Part shown: one piece after another, positions 1-5,610 of the stretch
How positions within the stretch are numbered: the first letter of the stretch is position 1
Layout of the letters: each line of letters starts with the position of its first letter
NCBI GenBank assembly: GCA_025800435.1
Contig: JAOXRV010000784.1
Location: 1-5,611, forward strand
Reading direction: 5' to 3'
Length of the DNA: 5,611 bases
Source: Cellvibrionaceae bacterium
GTDB lineage: Bacteria; Pseudomonadota; Gammaproteobacteria; Pseudomonadales; Cellvibrionaceae
Translations under genes and position numbers: made by a program
The notes under the pieces: model-generated
What the model saw: the letters and a program-made list of their open reading frames with translations, nothing else
What the model was told of the DNA's origin: nothing
Databases searched by the model: none

Positions 1-117
1 ACAAGGAGTTTGTTAGTAGCTCGATTTAGTGAGAACAACAATGGACGTACAGGATTTTGAGTCCAGTGTTAGCGCTTTACCTCTTAAAGCCAACGCCTTC
101 ATGGTCTCTAGCGAAAC
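1..117 (-). repeat. Left copy of a ~115-bp dispersed inverted repeat
   Basis: Read on the minus strand, this segment matches 5377-5492 on the plus strand. By hand alignment, positions 1-112 pair with 5492-5382 with 92 of 112 columns identical, one gap, and mostly transition differences. The longest perfect block is 18 nt (18-35, centred on CTCGATTTAGTGAG); another is 13 nt at 70-82. The element lies 57 nt downstream of the CBS-gene stop, so it is in the sense orientation of that operon. It touches the window edge and may extend further left. It contains two short hairpins also present in the right copy: 74-90 (GCTTT/AAAGC) and 104-117. No ORF or transposase belongs to it. Its nature (non-autonomous mobile element, structured 3' element or other) is unknown. 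Confidence 0.85.
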
Positions 118-129
118 TAGCTAAATTTT

Positions 130-156
130 CCCCGGACAGCAGTGCGCTGGCCGGGG
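130..156 (-). terminator. GC-rich hairpin 3' of the DUF1538 operon, possible terminator or 3'-end stabiliser
   Basis: CCCCGG (130-135) pairs with CCGGGG (151-156), and CAGC (137-140) pairs with GCTG (146-149). One mismatch separates the two stems and the loop is 5 nt. It begins 18 nt beyond the stop of the last operon gene. Read in the operon direction, the hairpin is followed by AAAATTTAG and not by a U-run, so it lacks the classic intrinsic-terminator tail. It may act as an mRNA 3'-end barrier or a weak terminator. Confidence 0.4.
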
Positions 157-173
157 AGGCAGGTAAGATCTAC

Positions 174-578
174 TTAATCGATCAGTTCACACAGACCTTC
201 GAAGATCAGCTCGTCATAGCTGATTACGCCGATCACCTTGCGGTTTTCAACCACTGGTGAGTTAGAGATGCCAAAGCGGCTAAACATGCGCGCCACATAG
301 CGCACATCCAAATCTGGGTCTACTGGAATCACCGGCTTAGACATAATTTCATAGACGTTAACCCGCTCTGGGGCCTTGTCTTTGGCCAGTACTTTTTTAA
401 CCACATCCGACAGCAATACAATGCCCAAGGCATCGTTGTCGTGGCGTTTGTCAACAATCAGCACATCGCTCTTATTGGAGCGCATTAGGGCGAGGGCTTC
501 CTTGACGGTGGCCTTACCGTCAATTTCTAGGTAGTTGGTGTGCATAACCTGGCGGGCAGGGATAATTTTCTTTTCCAT
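174..578 (-). CDS. Two-CBS-domain regulatory protein
   Basis: This is a small soluble protein of 134 residues made almost entirely of one tandem CBS pair (Bateman module). CBS1 spans about residues 8-67 and ends with GIVLLSDVV. CBS2 spans about 76-126 and ends with GVISYDEL. The recurring 'V.D..L.V.....M' and 'G.V...D' patterns are typical of the family. No signal peptide, membrane segment or catalytic domain is visible. CBS pairs commonly bind AMP, ADP, ATP or S-adenosylmethionine and control a partner protein; the ligand here is inferred, not shown. I prefer the ATG at 578 over an in-frame GTG at 581: the ATG shares a base with the preceding TGA (TGATG) and has GGAG 8 nt upstream. It is the last gene of the four-gene operon, which suggests that it gates the DUF1538 membrane proteins. 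The family call is firm; the role is inferred. Confidence 0.9.
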   Translation of the reverse strand: MEKKIIPARQVMHTNYLEIDGKATVKEALALMRSNKSDVLIVDKRHDNDALGIVLLSDVVKKVLAKDKAPERVNVYEIMSKPVIPVDPDLDVRYVARMFSRFGISNSPVVENRKVIGVISYDELIFEGLCELID

Positions 579-928
579 CACAGAAGCTCCTCTACTTCGG
601 ATGTCAGTTTTTCAACTTGGTGAGCCACGCCCACCGCGTCTTCTACATCAATTTGAAAGGCGATGCCGGTGCCGGGGGCGGCATCGAACTCGCCGACGCG
701 ATTAATCTCTTCCAGAATGTGGCGGCTCAGATGCTCCTCCACTAAGAATAGGATGACATCGCGCTGGGTGTTAAGTGAAAGGCCCAAAAAAGTCTTGGAT
801 TGCTTGAGGCCTTCGCCCCGAGCATTGTTGATTACCGTCGCACCCGTGGCGCCGGCACCGCGGGCGGCGTCCATCACGGCATCGGTCTTATCGTCTTCAG
901 CGAATACCACGATCATTTTAAAGTGCAT
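578..928 (-). CDS. P-II-like nucleotide-responsive regulator
   Basis: This 116-residue protein has the length and layout of the P-II (GlnB/GlnK) fold. The N-terminal strand is MIVVFAEDDKTD. A GATGATVINNARGEG block at 26-40 resembles the B2 and T-loop entry of P-II. A PGTGIAFQIDVEDAVGV block at 85-101 resembles the C-terminal GDGKIFV..VE.A region. The T-loop region (about 37-57) is divergent and has no tyrosine where canonical GlnB is uridylylated (Tyr51), so it is probably not part of the GlnD nitrogen cascade. Known P-II proteins are cytoplasmic trimers that bind ATP, ADP or 2-oxoglutarate (cAMP in SbtB) and often act on a membrane transporter encoded next door. The start ATG has AGGAG overlapping the upstream TAG stop, 9 nt after the second DUF1538 gene. 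Its stop overlaps the CBS start by one base. The likely partner is the DUF1538 pair. Confidence 0.85.
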   Translation of the reverse strand: MHFKMIVVFAEDDKTDAVMDAARGAGATGATVINNARGEGLKQSKTFLGLSLNTQRDVILFLVEEHLSRHILEEINRVGEFDAAPGTGIAFQIDVEDAVGVAHQVEKLTSEVEELL

Positions 929-937
929 AAATTACTC

Positions 938-1738
938 CTAGGCAGAGTCGCCGTCAGCGGCGGAATTTGAACGGGCACGGTACTCGCTAATCTGAGCGTA
1001 TGCCATGACCGACATCATGGGAAACAGGCTGGCAAAGGCGATCAGGCCGAAGCCGTCGATCAAGGGGTTGCGGCCGGGTACGGTCTCCGACAAGCCCAGG
1101 CCCAGTGCAGCCACCAAAGGTACGGTTACCGTTGAGGTGGTTACCCCGCCCGAGTCATAGGCCAGGGGAACAATCATCTTCGGTGCAAAGCTGGTTTGAA
1201 TCACCACCACAATATAGCCGCTGATGATATACCAGTGAATGGGGTCACCCACCACGATGCGATAGCAGCCGAGCGAGATGCCGATAGCAACCCCCAGCGC
1301 CACCGCCAGGCGCAGCCCCCAAATGCCAATGGCACCACCGGATACCTCATTGGCCTTGATCGCCACCGCAATCAGCGAGGGTTCGGCAATGGTGGTACTA
1401 AAGCCGATCAAAAAGGCGAATAGGTAAACCCAGTAGTAATCGCGCCAGTTGACCTCGCTGACCACATCCACCGCGGCCTTGCCGGCTTGAATAAAGGCCG
1501 GGTCGGTGAGCTGTTCGGCCATTAGCCGGCCCAGTGGAAACAGGCACCACTCCAGCCCCAGTAGGAATAGAGATAGGCCCACCAATACCCACACAAAGCC
1601 GATTAAGATCTGGCCGAGGTTGGCGGGCTTTTTGCGGATAACCGCAAACTGGAAGCCAAAGATAATGGCGGCAATGGGCAGTACATCGGTAACCGTGCCC
1701 AGGGTCACCTCGAAGATCTGCTGCAGTATATCCATCAT
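938..1738 (-). CDS. DUF1538 family integral membrane protein (second paralogue)
   Basis: This 266-residue polytopic membrane protein has about seven hydrophobic segments, near residues 18-34, 43-62, 102-118, 143-160, 168-184, 200-217 and 229-248. The family signatures are GLEWCLFPLG (61-70), GFSTTIAEPSLIAVA (112-126), AYDSGGVTTST (193-203) and GRNPLIDGFGLIAFASL (222-238). Over 79 ungapped C-terminal positions it is 57/79 identical to the neighbouring paralogue. It differs in a longer polar loop at about 79-100 and a charged C-terminal tail of about 16 residues. Conserved acids E63, E119, D195 and D228 lie in or beside membrane segments. The ATG start shares a base with the upstream TGA (TGATG), which implies translational coupling; a second ATG follows at once, so the start is uncertain by one codon. 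Function is unknown. A transporter or channel half is inferred from topology and the P-II/CBS neighbours. Confidence 0.88.
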   Translation of the reverse strand: MMDILQQIFEVTLGTVTDVLPIAAIIFGFQFAVIRKKPANLGQILIGFVWVLVGLSLFLLGLEWCLFPLGRLMAEQLTDPAFIQAGKAAVDVVSEVNWRDYYWVYLFAFLIGFSTTIAEPSLIAVAIKANEVSGGAIGIWGLRLAVALGVAIGISLGCYRIVVGDPIHWYIISGYIVVVIQTSFAPKMIVPLAYDSGGVTTSTVTVPLVAALGLGLSETVPGRNPLIDGFGLIAFASLFPMMSVMAYAQISEYRARSNSAADGDSA

Positions 1739-2472
1739 CAGATCACCATCCCGTAAGCCATCACAAAAATCATCGGAGTGAGCGAGGCAAAGGCGATTAA
1801 ACCAAAGCCGTCGATCATGGGGTTGCGGCCCTTAATAGATGAGGCCAGGCCGACGCCCAGGGCAGTAACCAAAGGCACGGTAATGGTCGAGGTAGTGACA
1901 CCACCGGAGTCGTAGGCGATGCCGATAATTTCGCGCGGGGCGAACATGGTCATAATCACCACGATGATATAGCCGCCGATAATAATCCACTGGATCGGCC
2001 AGCCCTTTAGAATACGCACCACACCCAACACAATGGCCAGGCCAACCGAAAAGGCCACGGTATAGCGCAGGCCGCTGGCGTAGCTGGTTTTGGCCGCTTC
2101 GGTATCGGCAATCATATTACCGGTGGCGGCCACTTGGGCGGCTTCGGCGGCCACCGCAATCAGTGCGGGCTCGGCCACGGTGGTGCCAAAGCCGAGCGAA
2201 AAGGCAAATACAATCAGCCAGAACACGCTGCCCTTGCGAGCAAAGGCGTGGGCCATGGATTCGCCAATGGGAAATAAGCCCTGCTCCAGGCCGTGGATAA
2301 AAAAGGTCAGGCCCAGCACCACAAATACAACCCCCATCATCAATTGGCCCACATTGGGCAGAGGTTGTTGTAGCACAAAGAACTGGAAGAACAGGATTAC
2401 GGCCACGATCGGCGCCAAATCCCGTAGGCTGCCCGTCATCGATCGGGCCAGTTGTTTGAGAGTTGCTATCAC
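1738..2472 (-). CDS. DUF1538 family integral membrane protein (first paralogue)
   Basis: This 244-residue membrane protein has about seven hydrophobic segments, near residues 20-35, 43-61, 83-98, 136-154, 162-178, 194-210 and 223-242. It carries the same signatures as its paralogue: GLEQGLFPIG (61-70), GFGTTVAEPALIAVA (94-108), AYDSGGVTTST (186-196) and GRNPMIDGFGLIAFASL (215-231). It has a polar insertion at about 113-134 that the paralogue lacks, so the pair looks like a diverged heteromer and not a recent duplication. The start is a GTG at 2472, supported by AAGGA at 2483-2479 with a 6-nt spacer. It is the first gene of the operon, with a good promoter candidate 59-87 nt upstream. It ends in a one-base overlap with the next gene. 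The substrate is not evident. Confidence 0.88.
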   Translation of the reverse strand: MIATLKQLARSMTGSLRDLAPIVAVILFFQFFVLQQPLPNVGQLMMGVVFVVLGLTFFIHGLEQGLFPIGESMAHAFARKGSVFWLIVFAFSLGFGTTVAEPALIAVAAEAAQVAATGNMIADTEAAKTSYASGLRYTVAFSVGLAIVLGVVRILKGWPIQWIIIGGYIIVVIMTMFAPREIIGIAYDSGGVTTSTITVPLVTALGVGLASSIKGRNPMIDGFGLIAFASLTPMIFVMAYGMVI

Positions 2473-2530
2473 TCGAATTCCTTGGGGTTATCACTGCTAT
2501 GGGGCTGGCAGCTGCAGCCACTTATCCCTA

Positions 2531-2559
2531 ATAATAGAAGTGGCTTAGGAGCTTGTAAA
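2531..2559 (-). promoter_or_regulatory. Sigma70-type promoter candidate for the DUF1538 operon
   Basis: On the minus strand, TTTACA (2559-2554) and TATTAT (2536-2531) are separated by exactly 17 nt. Each matches its consensus hexamer at 5 of 6 positions. Transcription would start near 2524, giving a 5' leader of about 50 nt before the GTG start at 2472. Confidence 0.6.
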
Positions 2560-2651
2560 GCAAGACCTCGAATATATTTCTTATTTTTCAATAGCTTAGA
2601 ATTTTCCCGCATTTAAAGTGGGGCCATCAGTGTAAATTCTATGAAATAAAT

Positions 2652-2680
2652 GTGACAGATTTATAAACACTTAGTATTAA
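2652..2680 (+). promoter_or_regulatory. Sigma70-type promoter candidate for the small membrane-protein gene
   Basis: GTGACA (2652-2657) and TATTAA (2675-2680) are separated by 17 nt and match consensus at 5 of 6 and 4 of 6 positions. The start site would be near 2687, leaving a leader of about 110 nt before the ATG at 2800. The -10 box is only moderate, so this is a candidate. Confidence 0.4.
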
Positions 2681-2787
2681 GGATCGGTTCAGGCGATAAA
2701 AGAGATATTGAAGCCATGTTCAAGGACGCGACGACAATTGCCAGGGCGTGGCGTGCTTAGTAAACTAAAAACGAGTTGGATATAGAC

Positions 2788-2793
2788 AGGGGA
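2788..2793 (+). promoter_or_regulatory. Ribosome binding site that fixes the start at 2800
   Basis: AGGGGA sits 6 nt before the ATG at 2800. An in-frame TTG at 2776 would put this site inside the gene and add eight polar residues before the conserved MGWITWILLG start, so the ATG is preferred. Confidence 0.75.
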
Positions 2794-2799
2794 ATCGAT

Positions 2800-3054
2800 A
2801 TGGGTTGGATTACATGGATTTTATTGGGTTTGGTTGCTGGTGCACTGGCGCGCTGGTTGATGCCCGGTGATGACAAAATGGGCTGGATTATGACTGCCCT
2901 GCTCGGTATCGGCGGCGCCTTTGTGGGCGGTTATATCGGTACCTTTATAGGCCTGGGCTCGGTTACGGGCTTTAATATTGGCACTATCATTACCGCCACC
3001 GTGGGCGCGTTTATTCTGTTGTTTGCCTACAACAAGCTAATCCTTAAAAAATAG
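2800..3054 (+). CDS. GlsB/YeaQ/YmgE family small stress-response-type membrane protein
   Basis: This 84-residue, very hydrophobic protein has three membrane segments, near residues 3-20, 30-51 and 60-79. Glycine-rich helices and the ALARWLMPGDDKMGWI junction are characteristic of the GlsB/YeaQ/YmgE (transglycosylase-associated protein) family, and the length is usual for it. The family is widely annotated as stress-associated, but its biochemical function is not established. It is a single-gene unit with its own upstream promoter candidate and a strong terminator 16 nt after the stop. It is divergent from the DUF1538 operon and is probably not functionally tied to either neighbour. Confidence 0.88.
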   Translation: MGWITWILLGLVAGALARWLMPGDDKMGWIMTALLGIGGAFVGGYIGTFIGLGSVTGFNIGTIITATVGAFILLFAYNKLILKK

Positions 3055-3069
3055 GGTTTACTGCCCTAG

Positions 3070-3095
3070 AAAAAGCCGGCTTGCCGGCTTTTTTT
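3070..3095 (+). terminator. Intrinsic terminator after the small membrane-protein gene
   Basis: A-run plus GCCGGC (to 3080) pairs with GCCGGC plus T-run (from 3083), giving a stem of about 10 bp closed by a CTTG tetraloop. The stem runs into a seven-T tract at 3089-3095. This is a textbook Rho-independent terminator that separates the gene from the dehydrogenase downstream. Confidence 0.92.
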
Positions 3096-3154
3096 GTGCC
3101 TGCGGTTTTTTGCCAGCCACAGTGGCGCCTATTGTCAATCAGTGCTCTATTCAA

Positions 3155-3169
3155 GCCAGCCATGCTGGC
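3155..3169. promoter_or_regulatory. Perfect inverted repeat in the dehydrogenase leader
   Basis: GCCAGC-CAT-GCTGGC is a perfect 6-bp inverted repeat with a 3-nt centre, 40 nt before the GTG start of the dehydrogenase. It could be an operator or an mRNA hairpin. I found no clear -35/-10 pair in 3096-3209, so the promoter is undetermined. Confidence 0.35.
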
Positions 3170-3197
3170 GGATACTCGGCCCAAACTAACAATAATC

Positions 3198-3204
3198 GAG
3201 GAAA
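3198..3204 (+). promoter_or_regulatory. Ribosome binding site that fixes the GTG start at 3210
   Basis: GAGGAAA lies 5 nt before the GTG at 3210. The reading frame stays open back to a TTG at 3081, but that start lies inside the terminator hairpin and would place 43 residues ahead of the lipoprotein signal peptide. The GTG gives a proper signal sequence at the very N-terminus. Confidence 0.8.
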
Positions 3205-3209
3205 GCCTG

Positions 3210-5351
3210 GTGAAACGCTACCAATCCCTATTGGGGCTATCGTTCCTGTCCCTATCCATGATGGCCTGCGAGCCCAACGCCCCGGCCGAGCAAACCAGCC
3301 AAACTGAAGCAGTCCCGGCGCCGGTGGCGTCGATTAGCGATGGCAATATCACGGCTGAGCGGGTGCTGGACGCCGATGCCGAACCCGGCAGCTGGCTGGC
3401 CCATGGCCGTACCTATGGCGAGCAGCGCTACAGCCCACTGAATAAAATTGGCAAGCACAATGTAAATGACTTGGGCCTGGCCTGGTCGTTTGATGTGGAA
3501 GAACAAAAAGGCCTGGAGGCCAGCCCGATTGTGGTGGATGGGGTCATGTACACCACGACCTCTTGGAGTGCGGTTTACGCGCTGGATGCCAAAACCGGTA
3601 AGCAACTGTGGCACTACGACCCCAAGGTGCCCAAAGAGTACCTGCGCTATTTGTGTTGCTCTCCCGCGAACCGAGGCGTGGCGGTGTGGAAGGGCAAGGT
3701 CTATGTCGGCACTATCAACGGCCACCTGGTCGCCCTGGATGCCAAAACCGGTGAGGTGGTTTGGGATGTAGAAACCACCCCAGGTGCACCTTACTCTATT
3801 ACCGGTGCCCCGCGGGTTATTAAAGATAAGGTGATAATTGGCAACGGCGGTGCCGAGATGGGCGTGCGCGGCTTTATTACCGCCTACGATGTCGAAACCG
3901 GCGAGCAGCAGTGGCGCTTCTATACTGTGCCCGGCAACCCCGCCAACGGCTTTGAAAACCCGGCCCTGGAAATGGCCGCCAAAACCTGGAGCGGCCAGTG
4001 GTGGAAGCTCGGCGGTGGTGGCACCGCCTGGGATTCGATGGCCTATGACCCAGAGCTGGATCTGTTGTACGTGGGGGTGGGCAATGGCTCGCCCTGGAAC
4101 CGCAATATTCGCAGCCCCGAGGGCGGCGATAATTTATTCTTGTCGTCGATTGTGGCGGTGCGTCCAGATACTGGCGAATATGTTTGGCACTACCAGACCA
4201 CCCCGGCCGATAACTTCGATTACACCGCCACCCAACATATGATTCTGGCGGATATTGAAATGGATGGGCTCAAGCGTAAAGTGATTATGCAGGCGCCCAA
4301 AAATGGTTTCTTCTATGTGCTCGATCGCACTAATGGTGAGTTCCTCTCGGCCAAGCCCTATGTGCAAGTGACCTGGGCCACCCATGTTGATCAAGAGACT
4401 GGCCGCCCGGTGGAAGATAAAAGCGTAACCGAATTTACCGAGCGCACCCAGATGGTTTGGCCCGCCCCCTATGGCGGCCACAATTGGCACCCCATGGCCT
4501 TTAACCCCAATACTGGTTTGGTGTATATCCCCGCGATTGAAGTGCCCCACTTTTTTAACGGCCGCAAAGAAATGGATAAAAAGCGGATCTGGAATGTGGG
4601 CATGAACTGGGTTAAACCCGAAGAGACCGCCGAAACCGTGCTGATGAATAAAAAGCTCACCAGCGGCAAGATGATCGCCTGGGACCCGGCCAAACAAAAA
4701 GCCGCCTGGGAGGTGACCTACCCAACCCCCGGTATCGGCGGCATGTTAACCACCGCCGGCGATCTGGTCTTCCACGGTGTGCCCCAGGGCAAGTTAATGG
4801 CCTACGACGCCAGCAGTGGCCAGCAATTGTGGGAATCTTACACCCAGACCGGTGTGGTGGCCCCGCCGATCAGCTACGAGATCGATGGCGAGCAATATAT
4901 TGCGGTAATGGCCGGCTGGGGCGGTATGTTTAGCCTCACTGGTGGTACCGTATTTGGCAAAGACGAAGGCCCTGGCCCCAACCGGGTATTGGTGTACAAG
5001 CTCGGCGGCAAACACCAGCTACCCGCAGCCAAAGCTCTGATCAAAGAAGCCCCCAAGCCACCGGCCCAAACAGGCACGCCCGAGCAAATTGCCCAAGGTG
5101 GTGCGCTCTACGATGAGTTCTGCCAGTTCTGCCACGGCCTGCATGCGGTCAGTGGCGGCGTGATACCGGATCTGCGCCATATGGATGAGCAAACCCACCA
5201 GTCGTTTATTGGGATTGTTTACGGTGGCATGTTAAAAGACAAAGGCATGGCGGCCTTTAACGACCACCTGAATGTTGAAGAAGTGCAAGCTTTGCACGCC
5301 TATGTGATTCAGCGAGCGATTGATACCTATGGTGATGAGCGGCTGTTTTAA
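3210..5351 (+). CDS. PQQ-dependent alcohol dehydrogenase with C-terminal cytochrome c (quinohemoprotein), lipoprotein
   Basis: This 713-residue periplasmic enzyme is predicted to oxidise alcohols with pyrroloquinoline quinone and pass electrons to its own haem c. From the GTG start, residues 1-20 are a lipoprotein signal (KR, hydrophobic core, SMMAC with Cys20), followed by a low-complexity linker to about 45. A beta-propeller domain follows (about 58-600) with repeated ALDAKTG(K/E)..W blades. It has the vicinal Cys149-Cys150 pair next to PQQ, Glu216 and Asn292 as likely metal ligands, Trp274 (GGTAWDS) as the PQQ-stacking residue, catalytic Asp337 (FDYTAT) and Lys364 (QAPKNGFFYVLD). The C-terminal haem domain has CQFCH (638-642) and probable axial Met680 (KGMAAF). 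Thr339, two residues after the catalytic Asp, lacks the extra Asp typical of lanthanide enzymes, so Ca2+ is expected. The length fits quinohemoprotein alcohol dehydrogenases. The exact alcohol is unknown. No PQQ synthesis gene lies in the window. Confidence 0.95.
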   Translation: MKRYQSLLGLSFLSLSMMACEPNAPAEQTSQTEAVPAPVASISDGNITAERVLDADAEPGSWLAHGRTYGEQRYSPLNKIGKHNVNDLGLAWSFDVEEQKGLEASPIVVDGVMYTTTSWSAVYALDAKTGKQLWHYDPKVPKEYLRYLCCSPANRGVAVWKGKVYVGTINGHLVALDAKTGEVVWDVETTPGAPYSITGAPRVIKDKVIIGNGGAEMGVRGFITAYDVETGEQQWRFYTVPGNPANGFENPALEMAAKTWSGQWWKLGGGGTAWDSMAYDPELDLLYVGVGNGSPWNRNIRSPEGGDNLFLSSIVAVRPDTGEYVWHYQTTPADNFDYTATQHMILADIEMDGLKRKVIMQAPKNGFFYVLDRTNGEFLSAKPYVQVTWATHVDQETGRPVEDKSVTEFTERTQMVWPAPYGGHNWHPMAFNPNTGLVYIPAIEVPHFFNGRKEMDKKRIWNVGMNWVKPEETAETVLMNKKLTSGKMIAWDPAKQKAAWEVTYPTPGIGGMLTTAGDLVFHGVPQGKLMAYDASSGQQLWESYTQTGVVAPPISYEIDGEQYIAVMAGWGGMFSLTGGTVFGKDEGPGPNRVLVYKLGGKHQLPAAKALIKEAPKPPAQTGTPEQIAQGGALYDEFCQFCHGLHAVSGGVIPDLRHMDEQTHQSFIGIVYGGMLKDKGMAAFNDHLNVEEVQALHAYVIQRAIDTYGDERLF

Positions 5352-5376
5352 TAGTCGCTTTGTTGCCGAGAAGAGT

Positions 5377-5492
5377 GCCTGGCTAGAGGCCAGAGACGCG
5401 TTGGCTTTGACAGGTAAAGCGCTAGTACTGACTCAAAATAGTGTACGTCTATCGTTATTCTCACTAAATCGAGCTGCTAGTAGATTCCTTGT
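5377..5492 (+). repeat. Right copy of the ~115-bp dispersed inverted repeat
   Basis: It begins 26 nt after the dehydrogenase stop and is the inverted partner of 1-117, about 82% identical over 112 aligned columns. As with the left copy, it lies 3' of the last gene of a transcription unit and in that gene's sense orientation. It contains hairpins CTGGC-TAGAG-GCCAG (5379-5393) and GCTTT-7 nt-AAAGC (5404-5420). The latter stem is unchanged in the left copy although its loop differs. No ORF, U-run terminator or transposase is seen. Homology fades just before 5377. Confidence 0.85.
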
Positions 5493-5501
5493 GTGTTGCT
5501 T

Positions 5502-5523
5502 GGGTCAAAAGTGGCTTCGACCC
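5502..5523. other. Hairpin downstream of the right repeat
   Basis: GGGTC (5502-5506) pairs with GACCC (5519-5523), and an inner AAG (5509-5511) pairs with CTT (5515-5517) around a TGG loop. The role is unknown, and it is not followed by a T-run. Confidence 0.4.
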
Positions 5524-5551
5524 CGAGCCTTGTGGTGGGTAAGGGGTTCTG

Positions 5552-5610
5552 GGGGGCGCATAAACCCATCCCTGGGGCTCTCGTCCGCCATCCCTGGCTC
5601 CCAAGCCCCC
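5552..5610. repeat. Short direct repeats CCATCCCTGG inside a G-run/C-run inverted repeat
   Basis: CCATCCCTGG occurs twice, at 5566-5575 and 5588-5597, 22 nt apart. Each can form a small CCA/TGG hairpin. The pair is enclosed by GGGGGC (5552-5557) and its complement GCCCCC (5605-5610). There is no coding potential. It looks like a structured intergenic repeat of the REP-like kind; the window ends here, so its full extent is unknown. Confidence 0.5.

Larger units (their letters stand above)
2473..2799. other. Divergent intergenic region
   Basis: These 327 nt between the operon and the small membrane-protein gene are markedly more AT-rich than the coding DNA, especially 2560-2680. I see a promoter candidate for each direction. 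A 14-codon open frame (2716-2760, ATG to TAG) has no clear ribosome binding site and is not called. No tRNA, terminator or convincing operator repeat was found. Confidence 0.7.

Noticed and set aside
1..117. Integron attC site
   Set aside because: The element lies 3' of genes and is palindrome-rich, but no matched RYYYAAC/GTTRRRY core pair is found. The two copies are inverted, whereas cassette attC sites are normally in direct orientation, and no integrase is present.
57..260. Small plus-strand gene at the left edge
   Set aside because: It runs through the repeat, the hairpin and the 3' end of the CBS gene on the opposite strand. There is no ribosome binding site or recognisable domain.
2716..2760. 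14-codon leader peptide upstream of the small membrane-protein gene
   Set aside because: It has ATG and TAG but no convincing ribosome binding site, and no attenuator structure or unusual codon run is seen.
3081..3209. Longer dehydrogenase start at TTG 3081
   Set aside because: It would begin inside the terminator hairpin of the previous gene and bury the signal peptide 43 residues in. The GTG at 3210 has a good ribosome binding site.
3252..3725. Antisense and other-frame open frames inside the dehydrogenase and DUF1538 genes (such as 3252-3725, 4134-4697, 2117-2521, 2090-2548)
   Set aside because: They overlap well-recognised genes entirely or largely, have no family features of their own, and arise from the high GC content of the coding strand.
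4200..4236. Lanthanide-dependent (XoxF/PedH-like) dehydrogenase
   Set aside because: The position two residues after the catalytic Asp is Thr (FDYTAT), not the additional Asp that marks lanthanide enzymes.
1..5492. Composite transposon or IS ends
   Set aside because: No transposase or resolvase lies between or within the repeats. The copies are too diverged (~18%) for a recent transposon, and target duplications cannot be judged because the left end is at the window edge.
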